A DNA stretch of 64,000 bases. Source: Winogradskyella luteola (lineage in GTDB: Bacteria; Bacteroidota; Bacteroidia; Flavobacteriales; Flavobacteriaceae). The notes under the pieces are model-generated. The model had not been told where the DNA came from, did not search any database, and saw only the letters and a program-made list of their open reading frames with translations. The stretch is from assembly GCF_019203985.1 (NCBI RefSeq), contig NZ_JAGSPD010000003.1, positions 62,001-126,000 of the forward strand, given 5' to 3'. Positions 1 to 6,663 of this stretch are shown here, piece by piece (within the stretch, counting starts at the first letter, position 1; each line of letters starts with the position of its first letter). The position numbers and the translations under genes were made by a program.

Positions 1-428
1 GCATAACGTGTACCGAAGCCCACAAGAAATCCTCCAAAAATGAGGATGGATATACCTTTAATGCTTAAAACAGCATCCCAACTAAATAGTTCAGGCGGTA
101 GAAGGCTTTGCCCTGCGTTTTCGAAACCAAGTGCTTTTAAGTCTTCAACCGTATTTTGGCTCAAATCTATATTTATAGGATTAGATAAGTAGTGGTGCGC
201 TATAAAACCGCCTGCGATAGCTCCCAATACGACCACTAAATTCCAGCGCTGACTTTTCCAATCGAACTTAAAAAACTCAACACGTTTTCCAGCTCCGCCA
301 ATAGCACATAATGTCCTAAGGTTTGATGACATACCAAATGTTCTACCAAAATAGAGTAGTAGAAACATGACAATCGCAATACACGGCCCAGAAACGTACC
401 AAGGCCAAGGTTGTAAAATATATTCCAT
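1..428 (-). CDS. YeeE/YedE family sulfur transporter, partial (C-terminus beyond window)
   Basis: The frame opens with an ATG at 428 and runs off the left edge after about 142 codons. It starts MEYILQPWPWYVSGPCIAIV and has hydrophobic membrane segments near residues 12-30 and 70-85, then GGFLVGFGTRYA at the cut, which is the glycine-rich signature of YeeE/YedE (TsuA-like) thiosulfate/sulfur-compound transporters. In this phylum the family is often split into two short genes, so the rest probably lies just to the left. The Crp-type regulator at 486-1121 lies immediately upstream on the same strand and may control it (inference). The family call is firm; the exact substrate is unknown. Confidence 0.8.
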   Translation of the reverse strand, partial: MEYILQPWPWYVSGPCIAIVMFLLLYFGRTFGMSSNLRTLCAIGGAGKRVEFFKFDWKSQRWNLVVVLGAIAGGFIAHHYLSNPINIDLSQNTVEDLKALGFENAGQSLLPPELFSWDAVLSIKGISILIFGGFLVGFGTRY

Positions 429-485
429 AAATTTAATTTGATACAAAAATAATGTTATGTATTTAAGCCAATGTTACAATAGTTA

Positions 486-1121
486 CTAAAACTCTAAGAC
501 TTTAATTTTGTTTCTTCCGAGCTTGATTTTACGTTCTTTTTCAAGTTGCTTTAAAAGCCTAGATATAACCACTCTAGAAGTGTGTAAATCTTCAGCGATT
601 TCTTGATGAGTTATTTCCAAATCAGTAGAGGCAGATAGCTTAACCTTATCAGTAAGGTGTTTAAACAAACGTTCATCCATTTTCATAAATGCTAAAGTAT
701 CTATGGTTTCTAGCATTTCGTCAAACCGAATTTGATAACTCTGTAAAATAAAATTTCGCCAACTCTCATTAGAGTTAAACCAAAGTTTCATGTTTTCAAG
801 TGGTATCATTACTACTGTCACATCTTCATCTGCAATGGCTCTTATTTTACTTACCGATTTAGACATACAGCAAGTTAATGACATGGCGCAGGTATCACCC
901 GACTCTAGTACATATAGCAAGAGCTCATCTCCGATATTATCCTCCCTTAAAACCTTAATATTTCCTTTAATAAGTAGTGGGATAAAGTTTAATTCCTCTC
1001 CTATGTCTATAATAATATCAGTTTTATTGTATGTTCTTAAAAAAGAAACTTTAGTAATGTTTTCAATTATTTCTGAATCGAAAAGATAATTAAAAGGCTT
1101 AAGAAGTTCGGTGGAAATCAT
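486..1121 (-). CDS. Crp/Fnr family transcriptional regulator
   Basis: 211 residues, the usual length for the family. The N-terminal cyclic-nucleotide-binding-like beta-roll spans about residues 20-110 and the C-terminal winged HTH about 150-205, with recognition helix in the segment around LHTSRVVISRLLKQLEKE. There is no clear cAMP phosphate-binding RxS motif. Three cysteines (C78, C84, C85) cluster in the effector domain (GDTCAMSLTCCMSKS), suggesting a thiol, persulfide or metal-based signal instead of cAMP. It lies 57 bp upstream of the sulfur transporter gene on the same strand, which fits a sulfur-responsive regulator. Ligand and targets are inference. Confidence 0.88.
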   Translation of the reverse strand: MISTELLKPFNYLFDSEIIENITKVSFLRTYNKTDIIIDIGEELNFIPLLIKGNIKVLREDNIGDELLLYVLESGDTCAMSLTCCMSKSVSKIRAIADEDVTVVMIPLENMKLWFNSNESWRNFILQSYQIRFDEMLETIDTLAFMKMDERLFKHLTDKVKLSASTDLEITHQEIAEDLHTSRVVISRLLKQLEKERKIKLGRNKIKVLEF

Positions 1122-1157
1122 ACTTCAAAAATACAATTAGAATTTTGAAATAAATAG

Positions 1158-1190
1158 TTTGGATTATTTTTAATAAAAGTTCTATATTTG
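1158..1190 (+). promoter_or_regulatory. Bacteroidota-type promoter of tRNA-Arg
   Basis: A TTTG -33 element (1158-1161) and a perfect -7 element TATATTTG (1183-1190) are separated by 21 bp, matching the known Bacteroidota sigma-A consensus TTTG-N(about 19-21)-TAnnTTTG. The tRNA begins 48 bp downstream. Confidence 0.75.
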
Positions 1191-1237
1191 CACCCCTTTT
1201 ACAATTGAAGTCTTGGGCTAAAATGTAAAAGGTAAAA

Positions 1238-1311
1238 GGCCACGTGGCGCAACTGAATAGCGCACTTGATTACGGCTCAAGAGGTTGCAGGTTTGAATCC
1301 TGCCGTGGTCA
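1238..1311 (+). tRNA. tRNA-Arg (anticodon ACG)
   Basis: A 74-nt cloverleaf can be drawn by hand: acceptor GGCCACG pairs with CGTGGTC (one G-T), D-stem GCGC/GCGC, anticodon stem CTTGA/TCAAG with loop TTACGGC giving anticodon ACG, T-stem GCAGG/CCTGC with loop TTTGAAT, discriminator A at 1311. CCA is not encoded. It reads CGN arginine codons after A34-to-inosine editing (known for tRNA-Arg ACG). It has its own promoter and terminator, so it is a single-gene unit. Confidence 0.95.
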
Positions 1312-1320
1312 CTTAGAGTT

Positions 1321-1358
1321 AAAAATCCATTTTTTCAAGAAATGGATTTTTTAGTTTT
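1321..1358 (+). terminator. Intrinsic terminator after tRNA-Arg
   Basis: Stem AAAAATCCATTT (1321-1332) pairs perfectly with AAATGGATTTTT (1340-1351) around a 7-nt loop and is followed by a T-rich tail, 10 nt after the tRNA. The A/T flanks also allow it to stop transcripts on the other strand. Confidence 0.75.
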
Positions 1359-1415
1359 TATGAAATGACGAAGTATTGCAAATGATTTAGAGCTATTTTT
1401 AATTTATCTAAGTTG

Positions 1416-1868
1416 TTAAGACCTCATTCTACCTGTCATTTCTTCAATACTAATAAGAAATACAATGGGAATGTCTTGATTGTAAATCTTACTTGAGAAT
1501 TCACTTATGTAATCTAGATCTTTAAGCTCCTTTTTTAGGACAATACTTTTAATACCTAAAGAGAACTCATGCAAATACAGTTTAGCCGTTCCGCCATCAA
1601 CTTCATCATAACTGCCATGGACTAAAACAGATTTCCATTCCCTAGGCGAACTTATAGTATTGACTGCTAAAGAAATTTCAGGTTTTTTTCGCATAGCATT
1701 AATTTTATGCCCTGGACCAGAATAGCAGATCATATAGTTGTCCTTTTCATTATAAAAATAGGTAATAGGAATCGTATAGGGTCTGTTGCTACTTATGTAA
1801 GATAAGTTGCCAATATAATTGTTTTTTAATACGCCACTGCATTGTTTCTGGTCTAGATCTTTAATCAT
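1416..1868 (-). CDS. Pyridoxamine 5'-phosphate oxidase-like flavin-binding protein
   Basis: The product (150 residues from the ATG at 1868; a GTG at 1898 would add ten residues) has the small split-barrel fold pattern of the PNPOx-like/nitroimidazole-reductase group: IGNLSYISSNRPYTIPITYF, then GHKINAMRKKPEISLAV and WKSVLVHGSYDEV. I prefer the ATG because family members begin close to an MIxxLxxxxC segment. Members bind FMN or F420-like cofactors and reduce small molecules; the substrate cannot be told. It is transcribed away from the universal stress protein gene at 1977, so both may share stress control (inference). Confidence 0.8.
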   Translation of the reverse strand: MIKDLDQKQCSGVLKNNYIGNLSYISSNRPYTIPITYFYNEKDNYMICYSGPGHKINAMRKKPEISLAVNTISSPREWKSVLVHGSYDEVDGGTAKLYLHEFSLGIKSIVLKKELKDLDYISEFSSKIYNQDIPIVFLISIEEMTGRMRS

Positions 1869-1976
1869 AATTACGGAATTTTCAATGAATATAATCACTT
1901 ACAAATATATTTTTAATGATAAATGTCATCAGTTGACTGATTTTATTTTAGTAAATTATCGGAAAGCAGAATTACA

Positions 1977-2816
1977 ATGAAAAAAATACTTCTACTTACT
2001 GATTTCTCCGAGAATTCCATTAACGCAATGCGGTATGCATTACAATTGTATTACAATGATTTTTGTGATTTTATTGTAATGAACATTCATGATTCCATGA
2101 CTTATACAACAGATGATTTAATGGTTAGTAAACCAAACGAAAGTATTTATGAGGCTTTAATTAAGGAAAATAATGAAAAATTGAAACGTATTGTAAATGA
2201 TTTAAAGCGTCGTTCCAATAATAGATTGCATACATTTTATCCTGTGGTAGATTACGATGTCTTTGTAGATGCAATTAAGCAAGCCATATTAAAGCACAAC
2301 ATAGAATATGTGGTCATGGGTACTAACGGTGCTTCTAATTTACGGGAAGCTTTACTTGGCAGTAACGCTTTAAAAGTTTTAAGAACTATAAATTGTAATA
2401 CATTAGTTGTACCAGAGGGTCACAGTTATAGAAAATTAGAAAAAATATTGTTGGCATTGGATATAGATGATTATGCAGATCATAAAACAGTTGTGGATAT
2501 TATAAATCTTGTTAAACAACTAGATATTGATATAAAAGTGGTAAGGTTTTTGTCTTCTGAAGACAATCTGCAAGCAAAAATAAACCTTGATAAAGAGTTG
2601 TTGTTAGAGTTATTGAATGAGAAAAAGTTCACTTACGATACGGTTTATGGTTTGTCGTTGTCGACAATTTTAATCGATGATAATTTATCTAAGGGAGCCG
2701 ACATGATAACTCTAGTTGGCCAATTTAAAGGTTTTTTTGAACGATTATTTACCGATCCTAGCAAAACAAAAATTAGTAAAAACCTATTATTGCCATTAAT
2801 GGTGTTTCATCATTAA
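1977..2816 (+). CDS. Universal stress protein, tandem UspA domains
   Basis: 279 residues made of two UspA-type alpha/beta domains. The first (about 1-147) is clear, starting MKKILLLTDFSENSINAMRYAL and ending with YVVMGTNGASNLREALLGSNALKVLR...NTLVVPEG, where the GxN...GSNA pattern is the ATP-binding loop. The second (about 150-279) is more divergent and lacks a clear GxxG(9x)G loop, as is common for tandem Usps of Bacteroidota. Cytoplasmic stress protein, exact role unknown. It ends in a short A-rich stretch without a clear hairpin. Confidence 0.85.
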   Translation: MKKILLLTDFSENSINAMRYALQLYYNDFCDFIVMNIHDSMTYTTDDLMVSKPNESIYEALIKENNEKLKRIVNDLKRRSNNRLHTFYPVVDYDVFVDAIKQAILKHNIEYVVMGTNGASNLREALLGSNALKVLRTINCNTLVVPEGHSYRKLEKILLALDIDDYADHKTVVDIINLVKQLDIDIKVVRFLSSEDNLQAKINLDKELLLELLNEKKFTYDTVYGLSLSTILIDDNLSKGADMITLVGQFKGFFERLFTDPSKTKISKNLLLPLMVFHH

Positions 2817-2876
2817 AAAAAAATTTAAAAAATATCAACTGTTAGCCACCTAACATTTTAATCGTTGTCGCTAATC

Positions 2877-2884
2877 TAAATTTG
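2877..2884 (+). promoter_or_regulatory. -7 promoter element upstream of RskA-like lipoprotein
   Basis: TAAATTTG matches the Bacteroidota -7 consensus TAnnTTTG and lies 26 bp before the ATG at 2910. No good TTTG was seen at the expected -33 distance. Confidence 0.5.
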
Positions 2885-2909
2885 CCTTAAATAATTTAAA
2901 TAACAAGCA

Positions 2910-3776
2910 ATGATTAAAAAAACATTTTTGGGATTATTGGCAATTGGTTTAATTGCTATGTCCTGCAGTAGCGACGACGATAATAATACGTCAACAACAT
3001 CAGATTTAATATTAAACCTTGAAGGTTTAGAGGCTTTGGGAGCTGATTACGTGTATGAAGGGTGGATAATTGTAGAAGATGAACCTGTAAGCACGGGTAC
3101 ATTTACCAGTGTTGCATTTCCACAGGTGTTTTCAGTAGATGCTTCACAATTAGCTAGCGCAACACGTTTTGTATTATCTATTGAACCGGCAATTGATCCA
3201 AATCCTGCGCCAGCGGACACAAAGATTTTAGTAGGTGATTTTAACGGTGCCTCAGTATCAGCAAATACCAGTATTGTAGGAGATTTTTCTAATGCAGCCG
3301 GTTCGTTCTTTTTGAGAACTCCAACAGATGAATCTGGTATGAACAATGGTAACGATGAATACGGTGTATGGTTTGGTACCCCAGGAATGCCTCCAACACC
3401 AAACTTTGTTTTACCTACATTGCCAGCAGGTTGGGCTTATGAAGGTTGGGTGGTAGGTGACTCAGGACCATTAAGTACAGGAACATTTACCGAATTTAAC
3501 ACAGCTGATAGTGCTGCGCCATTTAGCGGAGCTGCTGCTGGGCCACCAGTGCCAGGCGAGGACTTTTTTGAAAATGTACCAGCTGGTGAAACATTTCCTT
3601 TAGATGTGAGAGGGCGCACTGTTGTGATTTCGGTTGAGCCGGTTCCAGATGATTCTCCTGCACCTTTCGTATTAAAACCTTTGGTAGGAACTGCAGGAAA
3701 CGATACTGCACCAGCAACACATGCATTCGATCAGAATTTAGGATCGTTGCCTATGGGATCGGTAACACGAAATTAA
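2910..3776 (+). CDS. Lipoprotein with two RskA-like (anti-sigma-K C-terminal-type) domains
   Basis: 288 residues with a lipoprotein signal peptide (LLAIGLIAMSC, lipidated Cys19) and an acidic SSDDDNN stretch after it, as is typical of flavobacterial exported lipoproteins. Two internal repeats are visible: YEGWIIVEDEPVSTGTF (49-65) matches YEGWVVGDSGPLSTGTF (177-193), and LSIEPAIDPNPAPADTKIL matches ISVEPVPDDSPAPFVLKPL further on. YxxWxxxxGxPxSxGTF is the pattern of the extracellular RskA domain of anti-sigma-K factors, here present without the cytoplasmic sigma-binding part or a membrane helix. It is therefore a free, duplicated sensor-like domain; the function is not known. Confidence 0.7.
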   Translation: MIKKTFLGLLAIGLIAMSCSSDDDNNTSTTSDLILNLEGLEALGADYVYEGWIIVEDEPVSTGTFTSVAFPQVFSVDASQLASATRFVLSIEPAIDPNPAPADTKILVGDFNGASVSANTSIVGDFSNAAGSFFLRTPTDESGMNNGNDEYGVWFGTPGMPPTPNFVLPTLPAGWAYEGWVVGDSGPLSTGTFTEFNTADSAAPFSGAAAGPPVPGEDFFENVPAGETFPLDVRGRTVVISVEPVPDDSPAPFVLKPLVGTAGNDTAPATHAFDQNLGSLPMGSVTRN

Positions 3777-3835
3777 GATGTACTTTATTGAAAAAGAAAA
3801 TTTACCGCTAATGCGATAGATTAAATTGAGTTTTT

Positions 3836-3865
3836 AAAAGGCTACCAATCGGTAGTCTTTTTTTT
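3836..3865. terminator. Bidirectional terminator
   Basis: Stem AAAAGGCTACC pairs with GGTAGTCTTTT (one G-T) around AATC, followed by T residues. It sits after the lipoprotein gene on + and overlaps the last codons of the convergent 57-residue gene on -. Confidence 0.75.
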
Positions 3866-4015
3866 GTCTAATGCATTTTTCGTTACATAGACTCGCCAGC
3901 CTATTATGGCAAGTTGTAGTTTAGATGCCTTGCTTAGGTCTAACTGCTTTTTTGTGTAAGATGGTAGTATGGCTTTGTTTAATTTAGCTAAAGCCTTAAA
4001 GATCGTTTTCTTCAT
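3842..4015 (-). CDS. Small conserved flavobacterial protein, 57 residues
   Basis: ATG at 4015, stop at 3842-3844. The product is basic with an amphipathic first half (MKKTIFKALAKLNKAILPSY) and a conserved-looking middle (TKKQLDLSKASKLQLAIIGW) ending RVYVTKNALDKKKTTDW. I recognise this as a small protein found across Flavobacteriaceae; from memory such entries are sometimes labelled SsrA-binding protein, but it is far too short for SmpB and lacks its beta-barrel, so I do not accept that label. No signal peptide or clear membrane helix. Function unknown. Confidence 0.75.
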   Translation of the reverse strand: MKKTIFKALAKLNKAILPSYTKKQLDLSKASKLQLAIIGWRVYVTKNALDKKKTTDW

Positions 4016-4438
4016 TGTACAAATAATAAAGACTTTTTGGTCTAAAATTACTTTGTAACAAAAATAGTAAAACTTATTCTAGAACTAAGTTCTACTTTTT
4101 TGAGGGTTGGTTTTTGGTTGATTTTAATTTAGAATATTGAAAAAATAATATCAATAATCAATTTTGCTAATGTCATCATAATTTTTTGGTTTAGAGGTTA
4201 ATAAATCAGTTATGTTTCTTGATTGAGTTTTCAATATATATCCACAACAAATAATCTTCCAAACGTTTTTGTGAAAATCGATGAATTTGCATTTACATTT
4301 ATAAGTAAAAAGATGATAATGTTTACTAAAATTTGTGACTTGTCTATAAATAAGTTATAATTTATAATAATAAATTGATTTTTTTATTACGAATTTATAT
4401 GTTTCAAGGGTATATTTTGAATGTTTTTTTAAAACGTA
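4016..4438. other. AT-rich intergenic stretch, no gene seen
   Basis: About 420 bp of very A/T-rich sequence with stops in all frames. It holds the upstream region of the small gene at 4015 and nothing else that I can support. Confidence 0.6.
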
Positions 4439-4439
4439 G

Positions 4440-4483
4440 GGGCATTTCATCTTCAAACTATCAGTTTTAGGGCATTTCATCTT
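4440..4483 (+). repeat. Two direct repeats of GGGCATTTCATCTT, 30-bp period
   Basis: The 14-mer GGGCATTTCATCTT occurs at 4440-4453 and again at 4470-4483, exactly 30 bp apart (about three helical turns) and about 104 bp upstream of the endonuclease promoter element. Two same-face direct repeats suggest a binding site for a dimeric or paired regulator. The regulator is unknown. Confidence 0.6.
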
Positions 4484-4586
4484 TTATGGGTTTTACTTTA
4501 CTGATATTTATCATAGTATTTTTTGCATATTTTTTGTAATAAATTTTAGTATTTTGGGTTTTAACAATTAGACAACATATAACACC

Positions 4587-4594
4587 TATATTTG
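4587..4594 (+). promoter_or_regulatory. -7 promoter element of endonuclease I gene
   Basis: TATATTTG, a perfect TAnnTTTG, 14 bp before the ATG at 4609; the transcript leader would be very short. No TTTG at the ideal -33 spacing, so activation through the direct repeats at 4440-4483 is possible (inference). Confidence 0.55.
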
Positions 4595-4608
4595 TTAAAA
4601 TTTTCATT

Positions 4609-6567
4609 ATGAAATGCGTATTAATTTTATTTGTGCTATTCTCTTGTACTTTGGTTTGGCCTCAAGATTTAATTATAAACGAGCTTGATCCAGATTCTCC
4701 AAGTACGGATACTGCAGAGTTTATAGAATTGAAGTCACAAACACCAAACTTTTCTACTGATGGCTATATTCTTGTTTTTTTTAATGGCTCTAGTAGTGGT
4801 GCAGATTCTAGTTATATGGTTATTGATTTAAATGGTTACACTACTGACAATAATGGTTTGTTGGTTATAGGTGGTGAGGGTGTGTCACCTTTCCCCCAGG
4901 TTTTAACCTCTGAGAGTGTAATTCAGAACGGTGCTGATGCAGTAGGGATTTATCAAGCTTCTGTAAATGATTTTCCACAAGGAACTTTAGCGACGCAGAA
5001 TAATCTCGTTGACGCTATGGTATATGGAACCAATGATCCGGATGATACAGTTCTATTGGGATTAATGGGTGAAACAACACAGTACAATGATGATGGGACA
5101 AATGCAAACCCAAGATCGATTCAACGCTTTGTGGATGGTATGGGAGTCGAGTCTTTTTCAACGGCTACACCAACACCACGACGCGAAAATGATGGTTCAG
5201 GTATTGCTATTAATCCTGTAGAGATTTCAGTAATGGAGACACAATATGATGAAGGTGCAAGTTTCGATATTACATTTACTTCAGAAACTAATGTTACTTC
5301 AGACTTAAACTTTACCATTGGTTTAAACAATTTTGGTTTTGATGCTTCGGACTTTACAGGAAACTTAAGTTTAACTATTTTGAATGGTCAAAACTCTACG
5401 AGCACTACTATTAATTTGGTTGATGACAATTTAGACGAAGGTGATGAGGTGCTTCAAATCCGTTTTGTAGATTTAGAAGAACCTGTAGTGCCGTCCAATA
5501 ATTTAGTAGAGGTTAGGGTTGTGGATAACGATTTTACAATGGCAGCTTGGGGAACTCCACTTAATCCAACTACAGGAATTGTACAAAGTACTCAGCCTGT
5601 GGGCTATTACGATAGTTTAGATGGTCTGGCAGATACAGCTTTAAGGCAAGCTTTACAAGATATTATTGCGGATCCAACTGTGGTAAGAGCACAAACTTAT
5701 GCAGATGTAATTGATATTCTATTAGAAGCAGATCAAAACCCAGAGAATAGTAACCAAGTTTGGCTGTTATATACAGAGCAAGGTCGTGCTAAATTAGATT
5801 TGCAAACTGGAAGTAGTAATGCAGGCAAATGGAACAGAGAGCACACTTATCCTAGATCTAGAGGTGGTTTTTTTGATATTGAAGAGGATGAAGTTGCAGA
5901 TGGTATAGATGTATTCTGGACAACTAAAGCGGATTCCCTTCGTCATGGTAACTCTGATGCGCATGCTTTGCGAGCTGCAGATGCTTCTGAAAATAGCTCG
6001 AGAGGTAATCAGCATTATGGAGAATATGTTGGGCCAAATGGTACTTTAGGAAGTTTTAGGGGAGATGTGGCACGTAGTGTTTTGTATATGGAAATAAGGT
6101 ATAACGATTTAGAAGTGGTCAATGGTTTTCCAACTAATGTAGGTCAATTGGGTGATTTAGCAACACTTTTGGATTGGCACAGAAACGATCCGCCAGATGA
6201 TTTTGAAATGAATAGAAACAATATTGTTTATGAATGGCAAAAAAACAGAAACCCATTTATAGATCAGCCGCTTTTAGTAGAATATATTTGGGGAACAAAT
6301 ATTGGTGATGCTTGGGATCAGTCATTAAGTGTTGATGGAAATGAATTTTCGGAAGTATTGGTATATCCTAATCCAACAAAAGGGAGGCTATATGTTTATG
6401 GCTTTAATAATAAACCAAATGCTGAAGTGTTTTCTATAGATGGTAAACTTTTGAAACATTTTAAATCTATGGATAATTATATAGATTTAAATTTGCCCCC
6501 AGGCTTATATCTTGTGAAGTTCTCTAGCAATAACCGTTCTATGATTAAGAAGGTTATTATAAAATAG
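4609..6567 (+). CDS. Secreted endonuclease I family protein with T9SS sorting domain
   Basis: 652 residues. Order: signal peptide (1-19, ending WPQ); lamin-tail-like beta domain (about 20-150, DLIINELDPDSPSTDTAEFIEL); Calx-beta-like region (about 205-305, ending DDNLDEGDEVLQIRF); endonuclease I domain (about 335-530) with the catalytic motif WNREHTYPRSRGGF near residue 408, where the His is the expected general base and the fold binds Mg2+; and a type A T9SS C-terminal sorting domain (about 580-652, VYPNPTKGRLYV...GLYLVKF...KKVIIK). It is thus predicted to be exported by type IX secretion and used to degrade extracellular DNA or RNA for nutrients or biofilm turnover (inference). Confidence 0.9.
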   Translation: MKCVLILFVLFSCTLVWPQDLIINELDPDSPSTDTAEFIELKSQTPNFSTDGYILVFFNGSSSGADSSYMVIDLNGYTTDNNGLLVIGGEGVSPFPQVLTSESVIQNGADAVGIYQASVNDFPQGTLATQNNLVDAMVYGTNDPDDTVLLGLMGETTQYNDDGTNANPRSIQRFVDGMGVESFSTATPTPRRENDGSGIAINPVEISVMETQYDEGASFDITFTSETNVTSDLNFTIGLNNFGFDASDFTGNLSLTILNGQNSTSTTINLVDDNLDEGDEVLQIRFVDLEEPVVPSNNLVEVRVVDNDFTMAAWGTPLNPTTGIVQSTQPVGYYDSLDGLADTALRQALQDIIADPTVVRAQTYADVIDILLEADQNPENSNQVWLLYTEQGRAKLDLQTGSSNAGKWNREHTYPRSRGGFFDIEEDEVADGIDVFWTTKADSLRHGNSDAHALRAADASENSSRGNQHYGEYVGPNGTLGSFRGDVARSVLYMEIRYNDLEVVNGFPTNVGQLGDLATLLDWHRNDPPDDFEMNRNNIVYEWQKNRNPFIDQPLLVEYIWGTNIGDAWDQSLSVDGNEFSEVLVYPNPTKGRLYVYGFNNKPNAEVFSIDGKLLKHFKSMDNYIDLNLPPGLYLVKFSSNNRSMIKKVIIK

Positions 6568-6603
6568 TGTCAAATATAATCTGGTGCAAGATTGTTAGAT
6601 TAA

Positions 6604-6637
6604 AAAAAGTCAAACTAAATAAATAGTTTGACTTTTT
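6604..6637. terminator. Bidirectional terminator between endonuclease and blaR1-like gene
   Basis: A perfect 14-bp stem (AAAAAGTCAAACTA with TAGTTTGACTTTTT) around a 6-nt loop serves the two convergent genes ending at 6567 and 6664. Confidence 0.85.
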
Positions 6638-6663
6638 CGTTTTAATTGATTGATGAAATTTAA

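Noticed and set aside
3047..3726. Three opposite-strand frames inside the RskA-like lipoprotein gene
   Set aside because: They are low-complexity shadows of its repeats; none has a start, signal peptide or domain.
4440..4483. Riboswitch for the endonuclease gene
   Set aside because: The repeats lie upstream of the promoter element, so they would not be transcribed with the gene; direct repeats fit a protein site better.
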